Below, piece by piece: positions 37,890-47,189 of a DNA stretch of 64,000 nt. The position numbers and the translations under genes were made by a program. The DNA lies in NCBI RefSeq assembly GCF_015353075.1, contig NZ_CP064187.1, positions 496,001-560,000 on the forward strand. Direction: 5' to 3'. Each line of letters begins with the position of its first letter. Position 1 is the first letter of the stretch. Below the pieces are notes generated by a model. The model was not told where the DNA came from, made no database searches, and saw only the letters and a list, made by a program, of their open reading frames with translations. Source of the DNA: Rhizobium sp. 007. Lineage in GTDB: Bacteria; Pseudomonadota; Alphaproteobacteria; Rhizobiales; Rhizobiaceae.

Positions 37890-38600
37890 ATGGCAGACCT
37901 TTCCGCATTTCCGATCACCAAGCGCTGGCCGGCGCAGAACCCAAATGTTATTCAGCTTTATTCGCTGCAAACGCCGAACGGCGTGAAGATAGCGATCGCG
38001 CTGGAAGAGCTCGGTCTGCCTTACGAGCCGCATTACATCTCCTTTGGAACCAACAATCAGAAGTCTCCCGAATTCCTCTCGCTCAATCCGAATGGCCGCA
38101 TACCGGCGATCATGGATCCGAACGGGCCGGGCGGGAAGCCGATCGGCCTCTTCGAATCAGGCGCGATTCTCCTCTATCTCGCGGAAAAAACCGGCCAGCT
38201 CCTGCCCCCGGATGCTGTGGGGCGCTACGAGACCATCCAGTGGGTGTTCTTCCAGATGGCGGGCGTCGGCCCGATGTTCGGCCAGTTCGGCCATTTCTAC
38301 AAGTTCGCGGCCGACAAGGTCGCCAACAATTCCTATCCGATGGAGCGTTACCGCGACGAAGCCAAGCGGCTGCTGAGCGTGCTGGAAGCGCGCCTTGAGG
38401 GACGGCAGTGGATCATGGGCGACGCCTACACCATCGCGGACATCACCACATTCCCATGGATCCGCGGCGCCGACATCTTCTACGGCGGCCGGGAAGTCCT
38501 GGACTACGCGAAGTTCCCCTCCGTCATGGCCTGGCTCGAACGCTGCATCGCGCGTCCGGCAAGTGCCAAGGGTCTGAATATCCCTGTGAAGCCGGAGTAA
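37890..38600 (+). CDS. YghU-like glutathione transferase (disulfide-bond oxidoreductase type)
   Basis: 236 residues from ATG 37890, with an AGGAG site. The thioredoxin-fold domain has L-Y-S-L-Q-T-P-N-G-V-K-I near 25, the P-N-G-R-I-P-A-I glutathione loop and F-E-S-G-A-I-L-L-Y-L-A. The helical domain carries Q-M-A-G-V-G-P-M-F-G-Q and D-I-T-T-F-P-W. This is the YghU/YfcG (nu-class) pattern that binds two glutathiones and shows disulfide reductase activity. A hairpin at 38618-38637 follows. Confidence 0.9.
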   Translation: MADLSAFPITKRWPAQNPNVIQLYSLQTPNGVKIAIALEELGLPYEPHYISFGTNNQKSPEFLSLNPNGRIPAIMDPNGPGGKPIGLFESGAILLYLAEKTGQLLPPDAVGRYETIQWVFFQMAGVGPMFGQFGHFYKFAADKVANNSYPMERYRDEAKRLLSVLEARLEGRQWIMGDAYTIADITTFPWIRGADIFYGGREVLDYAKFPSVMAWLERCIARPASAKGLNIPVKPE

Positions 38601-38617
38601 TCCGGCCTAAAGGAAGA

Positions 38618-38640
38618 GGCCGGTCGCAGGAACGGCCCTT
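38618..38640 (+). terminator. Hairpin after the YghU-like gene
   Basis: G-G-C-C-G-G-T-C, four-base loop, then a mismatched G-A-A-C-G-G-C-C, followed by C-T-T-A-G. The U-run is poor. The 20-base hairpin reappears with one difference at 41621-41640 (see findings). Confidence 0.45.
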
Positions 38641-38678
38641 AGAATTAGCGGCTTTGCGGGAAGCTTTTTATGCCGTTC

Positions 38679-38693
38679 GTTCTATATTTGTTC
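38679..38693 (+). promoter_or_regulatory. LexA-type SOS box upstream of the PEP-mutase-family gene
   Basis: The sequence reads GTTC, seven bases (T-A-T-A-T-T-T), GTTC. This exactly fits the direct-repeat SOS box GTTC-N7-GTTC known for LexA in Rhizobiales. It lies 52 bases before the ATG at 38745. Only the pattern is seen; binding is inferred. Confidence 0.55.
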
Positions 38694-38744
38694 CGTATCT
38701 CGTGTAATGTTCGCATCTAACGAGGCGAGTCTGGGAGGTAGCAG

Positions 38745-39569
38745 ATGGAAGACAAGCGCACTGCATTTCGCAAACTGCACGAAGCACTGGGCGCGTTCAT
38801 TATCCCCAATCCCTGGGATATCGGCACAGCCCGGATTTTAGCTGCCTTGGGTTTTCCAGCGCTCGCCACCACCAGCGCTGGCATGGCGTTCTCTCTGGGC
38901 GTCGCGGAGGGCGCCGTCTCACGAGAAGACACCTTGGACCATTGCCGATCCATCGTGGCCGCAACGCCGCTCCCCGTCTCGGCCGACCTCGAAAAAGGCT
39001 TCGGCGACAGTCCGCAGAGTGCTGCCGAGACGATCCGAGCCGCCGCCGACATCGGTCTCGCCGGGTGTTCGCTTGAAGATCATACCGGCCGGCGCGATGA
39101 TCCGATCTATGATTTCACGCTGGCGGTAGAGCGTATAGAGGCGGCTGTCGAGGCCCGCCGTTCTCTGCCGCACGATTTCGTGCTGACGGCGCGTTGTGAG
39201 AATTTTTTGTGGGACCGCGCCGATCTCGACGACACGATCCGGCGACTGCAAGCGTTCGAGAAGGCCGGAGCCGACGTGCTCTATGCACCCGGCCTTCGTG
39301 ACCTTCGCACGATCCGGTTGGTTTGCAAGGCCGTGACGAAGCCCGTCAACGTTGTGATGGGAATGCCCGGCGCAACGTTCAGCGTGGCAGAGTTGGCGGA
39401 GGCGGGCGTCAAGCGGATAAGTGTCGGTTCGGGGCTGGCGAGGCTCGCCTTCGGCACGTTCGTGAACGCGGCGCGGGAAATGCGATCGGCAGGTACCTTC
39501 CGTTTCTCAGACCAGGCGATGAGCTTTGCGGAGCTGGAGGGTTTTTTCACCGGAACGACGAAGACATGA
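38745..39569 (+). CDS. Isocitrate lyase / PEP mutase superfamily protein
   Basis: 274 residues with a GGGAGG ribosome site. TIM-barrel landmarks: I-I-P-N-P-W-D-I-G-T-A near 18, T-T-S-A-G-M-A near 42, the metal-binding D81-L-E-K-G-F-G, and E-D-H-T-G-R-R near 111 in place of the E-D-Q/K-R-C-G loop of true lyases. The active cysteine loop is therefore missing, as in the uncharacterised PEPM-like branch that may cleave C-C or C-P bonds of small acids. It lies downstream of an SOS-type box and just before a TnpB element. Confidence 0.85.
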   Translation: MEDKRTAFRKLHEALGAFIIPNPWDIGTARILAALGFPALATTSAGMAFSLGVAEGAVSREDTLDHCRSIVAATPLPVSADLEKGFGDSPQSAAETIRAAADIGLAGCSLEDHTGRRDDPIYDFTLAVERIEAAVEARRSLPHDFVLTARCENFLWDRADLDDTIRRLQAFEKAGADVLYAPGLRDLRTIRLVCKAVTKPVNVVMGMPGATFSVAELAEAGVKRISVGSGLARLAFGTFVNAAREMRSAGTFRFSDQAMSFAELEGFFTGTTKT

Positions 39570-39646
39570 GAATGTCGCGAAACTCCTGGCCTGCCGGTGC
39601 GATATTCCACGGTTGCGCTCCTTGGAGCAATTGATAGAATCGTAAC

Positions 39647-40896
39647 ATGATCCGCCGCGCTTTCCGCTACCAGCTCGCTCCGACCGCCGAACAGGAAGTC
39701 CTGTTGCGGCAGTTCGCGGGTGTTGTGCGGCTGGTCTATAATCTGGCGCTGGAGCAGCGCAGGGACTGGTGGCGGCATTACCGGCGGCAGACCGGGAACC
39801 GCTTGAACGACATCGCCCAGGCGCGGGAATTGACCGCACTGCGGGCCGCGTTCGACTGGATTGCCGCCGTGCATGTGACGCCCCAGCAGCAGGCCCTGCG
39901 CGATCTGGACAAGGCGTATGCCAACTTCTTCGCCGGGCGCGCAGGATATCCCTCGCGGCCCGCAAGAAGGGCGTGAACGGCGCCTTCCGCTTTCAGGGGC
40001 GGGAGATCGAGGTCAAGCGCCTGAACGGCAAGTGGTCCGCCGCGCGCCTTCCCAAGATCGGCTGGGTGAAGTTCCGCGACACGCGGCGCCTGCGTGGCAA
40101 GACCATGAATGTGACGGTGAGTCTGGCGGCGAACGGCTGGCACATCGCCTTCGCCTGCGAAATCGACCATGCCGTCCCGCAAAACGATTTGCCCGCCGTG
40201 GGGATCGACCGGGGCGTGGCGAACACGCTGACGCTTTCGACCGGGGAGCATTGGTGGATGCCTGCCGGCCTTGCGGAGATCGAGCCCAGGAAGCGCCGGG
40301 CCCAGCGCGTTCTGGCGCGGCGCAAGCGCGGGTCGAGCCGCCACGCCAAGGCCCGCCGCCGCGTTGCCGCCTTGCAGGCCCGTGCTGCCCGCATCCGGCA
40401 GGATTGGCGGCACAAGGCCAGTCTTGATATCGCCCGTCGCTTCGCAACGGTCGTGCTGGAAGACCTCGCCACGCGCAACATGACGCGCAGCGCCAGGGGA
40501 ACCGTGGACGCGCCCGGAACCAACGTCTGCCAGAAGGCGGGCCTGAACCGGGCGATCCTCGAACAAGGCTGGCACGGCTTTGAAACCGTGTTGGCCGACA
40601 AGCTCGAAGAACGGGGCGGATACCTGTGCAAGGTCGATCCCCGCCACACCTCGCAGACCTGTTCGGCCTGCGCAGCCGTGGACAGGGAAAGCCGCGAAAG
40701 CCAAGCGTCTTTCCGCTGTTGCCAATGCGGCTTGCGCGCCCATGCCGACCACAATGCTGCAATCAACATCCTGCGTCGGAACACGGCGTCTATGATCGTG
40801 GAGGAAGGGCAGCCGCTCTCCGTTGAAGCGATAACCATCGGCGGAGCTTCGCGCCCCCTCGGAAATCCCCCGCTTTCAAGCGGGGGAAGATGTTAA
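39647..40896 (+). pseudogene. tnpB: TnpB (OrfB, IS605/IS1341-type) with a frameshift
   Basis: The first frame (from ATG 39647) gives the TnpB N-terminus (F-R-Y-Q-L-A-P-T-A-E-Q, then F-A-G-V-V-R-L-V-Y-N-L-A-L) and stops at 39976. A second frame carries the rest to 40896. The shift falls near 39949-39966, in a spot where homologues read Y-P-x-F/R-R-K-K-G. The RuvC residues survive: D in G-I-D-R-G (near 40206), E in V-L-E-D-L (near 40459) and D in A-D-H-N-A-A-I-N near the end. The zinc finger C-S-A-C with C-C-Q-C-G is also intact. TnpB is an RNA-guided nuclease helping IS200/IS605 elements persist. No tnpA is present. A sequencing error could also explain the shift. Confidence 0.8.
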
Positions 40897-40897
40897 C
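40867..40897 (+). ncRNA. Right-end hairpin, probable 3' part of the TnpB guide (omega) RNA
   Basis: C-C-C-C-C-G-C and G-C-G-G-G-G-G form a tight stem (40867-40873 with 40880-40886) at the 3' end of tnpB. It is followed by G-A-A-G-A-T-G-T-T-A-A-C, which resembles the end of IS1341-type right ends. In TnpB systems the guide RNA comes from this end and its targeting part is the flanking DNA, which would begin near 40898. The RNA is inferred; only the hairpin and its position are seen. Confidence 0.5.
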
Positions 40898-41189
40898 TTG
40901 CGTATGTCGTCTGAGCCTCGGGCTGGCAGGATCCAATTATTTCCGCTGCGGCGTGTGCCATGGCGACAAGGATGCGGGAGGCTTCCGGCACATAGGCACG
41001 GTCGTCTCCCTTTACGGGCCTCTCTCGGATGATCGCGTATCGAATGTTTTCCGGATAGGTCCACGCGCTTGTAAGAAAGTCGTGCACGCTCACGTCTTGG
41101 CCGCGCACGCTAACAGCAGCGTCTCTATCGCTCTCACGGTATCCAGCAGCCTCCACGCGCTCACAAGCATCGATCGCTGCGGCCATCAT
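40893..41189 (-). CDS. Hypothetical small protein ending at the TnpB element boundary
   Basis: 98 residues, starting at ATG 41189 (ATG 41186 also possible) behind a GGAGGG site, which argues for a real gene. It is soluble, with a W-T-Y-P-E-N-I-R-Y motif. I know no family. Its TAA stop lies inside the T-T-A-A-C that closes the TnpB element, so the original C-terminus was probably cut off by the insertion. Confidence 0.55.
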   Translation of the reverse strand: MMAAAIDACERVEAAGYRESDRDAAVSVRGQDVSVHDFLTSAWTYPENIRYAIIRERPVKGDDRAYVPEASRILVAMAHAAAEIIGSCQPEAQTTYAS

Positions 41190-41246
41190 CCATTTCCCTC
41201 CAGGTTCGCTGATTCCCGCTGCCCGAAAGCCAATTGAAAATTCCTT

Positions 41247-41482
41247 GTGGCAACTGTCGGTCTACACTTTGCCACGGCACATTCTTCTAGAACAGACCGC
41301 TCGCAAATGCTGCTTTTGCCCGAGGCGCTGGACGACTACGTCGGACCGGACAATCCGGTCCGCTTCATCGAAGCTTTCGTGGATCGACTGGACCTAACGA
41401 TCACCGGTTTCATCCGTGTGACGCCGAAGGCGACTGGGGCGGCCGCGCCATGATCCTGCCGACCTTCTGGCCGGCTGACCCC
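41247..41482 (+). pseudogene. N-terminal fragment of an IS1182-type transposase
   Basis: The stretch L-L-P-E-A-L-D-D-Y-V-G-P-D-N-P-V-R-F followed by F-V-D-R-L-D-L and P-K-A-T-G is the recognisable N-terminus of IS1182-family transposases. One extra G near 41441 shifts the frame; the expected R-P-R-H-D-P-A-D-L-L continues in another frame before a stop at about 41480. The catalytic DDE domain is absent. The rest up to 41620 shows nothing I can name. Confidence 0.7.
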
Positions 41483-41620
41483 AGCGCTGCCTTCGCGCAC
41501 AACTGGCCGGATTGGCTGAAAATCTGACCAAAGCCACCGTCGATCACGCGTTTCCCCACGGTCTGCCTGACGTTCGCGTCCAATTTCATTGTCGCCGAAA
41601 AGCCCCAGCATTCTCGGTAT

Positions 41621-41648
41621 GGCCGGTCGCAGGATCGGCCTTTCTCTT
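41621..41648 (+). terminator. Terminator-like hairpin, near copy of 38618-38637
   Basis: G-G-C-C-G-G-T-C and G-A-T-C-G-G-C-C pair with one mismatch, followed by T-T-T-C-T-C-T-T on the plus strand. No intact plus-strand gene now precedes it, so it is probably left from a lost gene. Confidence 0.55.
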
Positions 41649-42168
41649 ACGATGCTTGCGCTTGTTGCCGGCTTGCCGACTGGTTTGCCCCATCCAGCTT
41701 GAAGCGCGGAAAGATGAAGACCCCCGCCATGCTGCCACTGAATTTTTCCTCCACTCCGCTCGATTCACCCATGCAGAAAACCGGTTGACGCAGGCTGTTC
41801 GGCATCATGATCGTGGTGGAAAAGCAGAAGGACGACGAAAGTGTTGTGGCTTGTTCGAAAAGCGCGAGGATATGCCCCCGATCTTTCGGATCATAGCAGC
41901 GCAGCAGGCTCAGAAGGCCGCATTCCTGTGCCGAAAGGCCATGCAGCAGGCTGCTCCAGTCGCCGAGGCGGATGATTCCGCTTGAAAAGTCGCCGGCCCA
42001 GGCCTCGGAGACCGAAAATTGAGCAATCATATCCTGATTACGATGGGTCAGATCCAGCGAGCCAGGCATCAGGGGGGCGGCAACAGTTGCTTTGGCGATT
42101 TTAAACAAGGGGTTCCCCGGTTCGGGCGCAGTCTCCGCTGCGCTGCGGTCAGAGCGAAACAGGGTCAT
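41647..42168 (-). CDS. PAS-like protein of unknown function
   Basis: 173 residues from ATG 42168; in-frame starts up to 42327 add an arginine-rich stretch that looks untranslated. The middle reads F-S-V-S-E-A-W-A-G-D-F then L-L-H-G-L-S-A-Q-E-C-G-L-L-S-L-L and D-R-G-H-I-L-A-L-F-E-Q-A, a pattern like PAS signalling domains (sensor strand, helix, linker). No output domain follows. It stands alone between decayed IS sequence and groEL. Confidence 0.55.
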   Translation of the reverse strand: MTLFRSDRSAAETAPEPGNPLFKIAKATVAAPLMPGSLDLTHRNQDMIAQFSVSEAWAGDFSSGIIRLGDWSSLLHGLSAQECGLLSLLRCYDPKDRGHILALFEQATTLSSSFCFSTTIMMPNSLRQPVFCMGESSGVEEKFSGSMAGVFIFPRFKLDGANQSASRQQAQAS

Positions 42169-42675
42169 ACGGCGCCAGGCATCATGCCTGCGGTCTGGAA
42201 CCTCGATCGCCGGCGGGGCACTGAGGCTTGCTCTTGCTTGTCGCGCAAACGTTCGTCGCCGAATGTTCGCGCAGGTTGAGACGGCGTTCTGGCCTCGCTG
42301 GCGGGTGAAAACGATCCTCGAACGCACATCAATTGCAGCGCGGATTTATAGGAGCTTTTCGCCAAACGGCAACGGCTTTTTCGGGGCGGAACCCTCGTCC
42401 GGCCAAGACGGTTCAACCGGCTATTTTGCTGGAAAACGTCGCATGAGAAGTACAAAGAATCAATTTGTGATGGATTGTGCGTGGTTTCGCTTCGCAAAGA
42501 AGTGGTTTTTGCCCGGCAAATGCCTCCTTAAGCGAAATTCGAATATTTGTTGAAAAATCTGGCGGCGCAAGCTTCGCGAAAGCTCCGGGCTGGTGGCGGC
42601 AAGAGAACGGGCCAAGTTAAACGCTTTGGAAAGTCGACGGCTTGCCCTGCGCGTGCGCAGCTGCGAATCGCGCTC
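42169..42675. other. 507-base region without a recognisable gene
   Basis: It contains the upstream region of the PAS-like gene (minus) and ends at the groEL terminator. Open frames on both strands are short, use poor starts and carry no motif. An A+T-richer part lies at about 42430-42560. I see no tRNA, repeat or IS remnant. A small RNA cannot be excluded from sequence alone. Confidence 0.4.
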
Positions 42676-42705
42676 AAAAAAAAGGGCGGCCCGAAGACCG
42701 CCCTT
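42676..42705 (-). terminator. Rho-independent terminator of the groESL operon
   Basis: On the minus strand A-A-G-G-G-C-G-G pairs with C-C-G-C-C-C-T-T and is followed by a run of eight T residues (42676-42683 as A on the plus strand). It begins about 40 bases after the groEL stop. Confidence 0.85.
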
Positions 42706-42745
42706 CCTGAACTGAACCGGATGGCTCAGATGCGAGACCTCAGTC

Positions 42746-44407
<1,662 letters not shown>

Positions 44408-44440
44408 TCAGCGATTTCGGGTAAAAAGCGACCGGCTGGA

Positions 44441-44737
44441 TCAGCCGATGATGCCCATGATGTCGGCTTCCTTCATGATCAGAAGGTCTTCGCCGTTGAT
44501 CTTGACTTCTGTGCCGGACCACTTGCCGAACAGAACGCGGTCGCCAGCCTTGACGTCGAGAGCGACGACCTTGCCGGACTCGTCACGAGCGCCGGAGCCG
44601 ACGGCGACGATTTCGCCTTCCTGCGGCTTTTCCTTAGCGGTATCGGGAATGATGATGCCGCCTTTGGTCTTTTCTTCGGATTCAACGCGGCGAACGACGA
44701 CGCGGTCGTGAAGGGGGCGGAAATTGGTGCTTGCCAT
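44441..44737 (-). CDS. groES: 10-kDa co-chaperonin GroES
   Basis: 98 residues; the lid of the GroEL chamber. [12 protein letters not shown] at the start, the mobile loop [11 protein letters not shown] near residue 22, and V-L-F-G-K-W-S-G near 68 are typical. It is the first gene of the groESL operon, with a CIRCE element about 58-84 bases upstream of the start. Confidence 0.97.
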   Translation of the reverse strand: MASTNFRPLHDRVVVRRVESEEKTKGGIIIPDTAKEKPQEGEIVAVGSGARDESGKVVALDVKAGDRVLFGKWSGTEVKINGEDLLIMKEADIMGIIG

Positions 44738-45098
44738 TGTCTAATCCCTCGATCAAATGACATTCGCAGGCCGGGCGGCCCACATGGATAAGTGTTAGCA
44801 CTCTCCGTTGAGGAGTGCTAGCGCCGAGCATTTAGGGATGGCTCCAGAAGGAGTCAAGAAGCCCCATCACGGAATTTTGCGCCGGAATTGTGAAGAGGGC
44901 GGGAATTGTTTGAAGCATCGCCCGATTCGACGCGTGTCGGTTGCCTGAGCGTCGGAGTGCCCGCGCAGGCTGTAAACGGCGTGGCGTTCCTCTCGTGGAA
45001 GGTCCGACGGTTTTTCCTGAAGATCGCCCGAAAATCCCTTGCCATCGCGGCATGCCTTTGCAATGTCACGCCTGACTGAAAGCAAATCGGGAAATCGG
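44738..45098. other. Intergenic region between groES and the HAD gene
   Basis: It holds the CIRCE operator and the groESL promoter on the left. On the right are about 280 bases with no motif I can name and the upstream region of the divergent HAD gene. Minus-strand ORFs here (for example from 45053 and 45274) have no family features. Confidence 0.45.
44795..44821. promoter_or_regulatory. CIRCE element (HrcA operator) upstream of groESL
   Basis: TTAGCACTC, nine bases, GAGTGCTAG: this matches the CIRCE consensus with a single change in the last base. HrcA binds it and represses chaperonin genes until heat stress. It lies 58 bases before the groES ATG. Confidence 0.95.
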
Positions 45099-45947
45099 AT
45101 GGCCAAGCGGATTAGAAGTTTTGCGGAGATCACCAGCCAGTATGATGCGGTGTTCTGCGATGTCTGGGGCGTGCTGCACAATGGCGTCGATCCCTTCCCG
45201 ACGGCCGCTGCCGCTCTGGAAGCCGCGCGCGGCGAGGGGCTTGCCGTCATCCTCATCACCAATTCGCCGCGCATCGCGCCTCAGGTGGTCGCCCAGCTTC
45301 GCCAGATCGGCATCCAGGACGGCGCCTATGACCGGATCGTCACCTCCGGCGACGTCACCCGCGGCCTGATCGCCGAAGGCCCGAAGAAGGTGTTCCTGCT
45401 TGGCCCGGATCGCGATCTGGCCATCATCGAAGGTCTCGGCGTCGAGCGCGTCGATGCGAAGGACGCTCAATCCGTGGTCTGCACCGGTTTCTTCGACGAC
45501 GAGACGGAAAAGCCGGAAGACTACACGGATATGCTCAAGGATTTTCAGGCACGCAACGTGCCGATGGTCTGCGCCAATCCGGACCTCGTCGTTGAACGTG
45601 GTCACCGCATCATCCCCTGCGCCGGCGCCATGGCTGCCTATTACCACCAGTTGGGCGGCGAGATCCGCATCGCCGGAAAGCCGCACGCGCCGATCTACGA
45701 CGCCGTGCTGAAAACCGCGCACGAACTCCACGGCGATTTCCCGAAAAGCCGCATTCTCGCCATCGGCGACGGCATGCCGACGGATGTGCACGGCGCTCTC
45801 GATTACGGCCTCGATCTCCTCTATATCAGCGGCGGTATCCACGCGAAGGAATACACGCTGAACGGCGAGACCGACGAGGCGATCCTGCATGCCTATCTCG
45901 AACGCGAGAAGGCCGCGCCCAAGTGGTGGATGCCGCGCCTCGCATAA
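45099..45947 (+). CDS. HAD class IIA hydrolase (TIGR01459 type)
   Basis: 282 residues from ATG 45099. Motif I is F-C-D21-V-W-G-V-L-H-N-G, motif II is I-T-N-S-P-R, and the C-terminal G-K-P-H-A-P-I-Y and G-D-G-M-P-T-D-V-H-G-A give motifs III and IV. This family of IIA (NagD-like cap) phosphatases is common beside ribF in rhizobia. A flavin-mononucleotide or related phosphate substrate has been suggested by context but is not proven here. ribF follows after 14 bases. Confidence 0.88.
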   Translation: MAKRIRSFAEITSQYDAVFCDVWGVLHNGVDPFPTAAAALEAARGEGLAVILITNSPRIAPQVVAQLRQIGIQDGAYDRIVTSGDVTRGLIAEGPKKVFLLGPDRDLAIIEGLGVERVDAKDAQSVVCTGFFDDETEKPEDYTDMLKDFQARNVPMVCANPDLVVERGHRIIPCAGAMAAYYHQLGGEIRIAGKPHAPIYDAVLKTAHELHGDFPKSRILAIGDGMPTDVHGALDYGLDLLYISGGIHAKEYTLNGETDEAILHAYLEREKAAPKWWMPRLA

Positions 45948-45961
45948 TAAGAAGCCCGCCG

Positions 45962-46945
45962 ATGACCGTTTTTCACCGCAATGAAACCCGCGAACCCTTG
46001 CCTGCCCACCTGAAGGGCGGGGTGATTGCCATCGGCAATTTCGACGGCGTTCATCGCGGCCATCAATCGGTGCTGAACCGCGCGCTGGAAATCTCGAACG
46101 AGCGGGACATCCCGGCGCTGGTGCTGACTTTTGAGCCGCATCCCCGCACGGTCTTCAGGCCGGAAACACCGGTCTTCCGCATCACGCCTGCACCCCTGAA
46201 GGCCCGCATCCTGGAAGCGATCGGCTTCAACGCCGTTATCGAATATCCCTTCGACCGCGAATTCTCGCAGCGCTCGCCGGACGACTTCATCCACGGCATC
46301 TTGAAGGACTGGCTGGGCGCCTCCGAAGTCGTCACCGGCTTCGACTTCCATTTCGGCAAGAATCGCGAGGGCGGCCCGGCCTTCCTTATGGATGCCGGCC
46401 ATAAATACGGTTTCGGCGTCACGCTGATCGACGCCTTCCGCGACGAGAATGCCGAGGTCGTCTCATCGAGCCGCATCCGCGAGTTGTTGAAGGAAGGCGA
46501 TGTCAGCGAGGCCGCCGCGCTGCTCGGCTACCGCTACACAGTCGAGGCTGAGGTGATCGGCGGCGAAAAGCTTGGCCGCGAGCTCGGTTTTCCAACCGCA
46601 AACATGCAGCTTCCGCCGGAGGCCGAACTTGCAGCCGGCATCTACGCCGTCCGCTTCCGCCTGGACGACGGCAAGCTCTACGATGCAGTTGCGAGCTACG
46701 GCCGCCGCCCGACGGTGATCGAAAACGGTGCGCCGCTGCTGGAGACCTATCTCTTCGATTTCAGCGGCGACCTCTACGGCCGGACCTGTTCCGTCTCCTT
46801 CTTCGGCCACCTGCGGCCCGAACTGAAGTTCGACGGCCTGGAACCGCTCGTCGAGCAGATCAAGCGTGACGAGCAGGAGGCGAGGGCGCTGCTTGCGGGT
46901 GTCCGGCCGCTCGGCGAACTCGACCTTAAGCTTTGTTTCGTCTGA
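45962..46945 (+). CDS. ribF: Bifunctional riboflavin kinase / FAD synthetase
   Basis: 327 residues from ATG 45962. The N-terminal nucleotidyltransferase domain shows I-G-N-F-D-G-V-H-R-G-H near residue 26 and F-H-F-G-K-N-R near 128, with S-S-S-R-I-R near 170. The C-terminal kinase domain has L-G-R-E-L-G-F-P-T-A-N and Y-G-R-R-P-T. It turns riboflavin into FMN and FAD. It probably shares a transcript with the HAD gene. Confidence 0.95.
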   Translation: MTVFHRNETREPLPAHLKGGVIAIGNFDGVHRGHQSVLNRALEISNERDIPALVLTFEPHPRTVFRPETPVFRITPAPLKARILEAIGFNAVIEYPFDREFSQRSPDDFIHGILKDWLGASEVVTGFDFHFGKNREGGPAFLMDAGHKYGFGVTLIDAFRDENAEVVSSSRIRELLKEGDVSEAAALLGYRYTVEAEVIGGEKLGRELGFPTANMQLPPEAELAAGIYAVRFRLDDGKLYDAVASYGRRPTVIENGAPLLETYLFDFSGDLYGRTCSVSFFGHLRPELKFDGLEPLVEQIKRDEQEARALLAGVRPLGELDLKLCFV

Positions 46946-47189
46946 CGCCGCGATGCCGGTGGGCACGGCCTCAAATCCCTCTTCCTTTTCCCGGCAAAAA
47001 CGCCTATGAACCGCCGCTATGAATAAAGTCCGGCTGTCGAGTGCGATGCGAATTATCGGCCCGGCCTTCCGCGCGCGCTGAGCCGCCGGAAGGTCCGGGT
47101 TTTTGGCGCTTGGGCAAACGAGCGCTTCCGTCATCAGACATTTTTGAAGCCGTCGCGCCTTGAAGGCGCCCAGAAACGATTGCTGAAAC

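Noticed and set aside
46946..47189. Possible T-box or other riboswitch before ileS
   Set aside because: No specifier-loop or antiterminator structure recognised, and T-boxes are not expected for ileS in this group.
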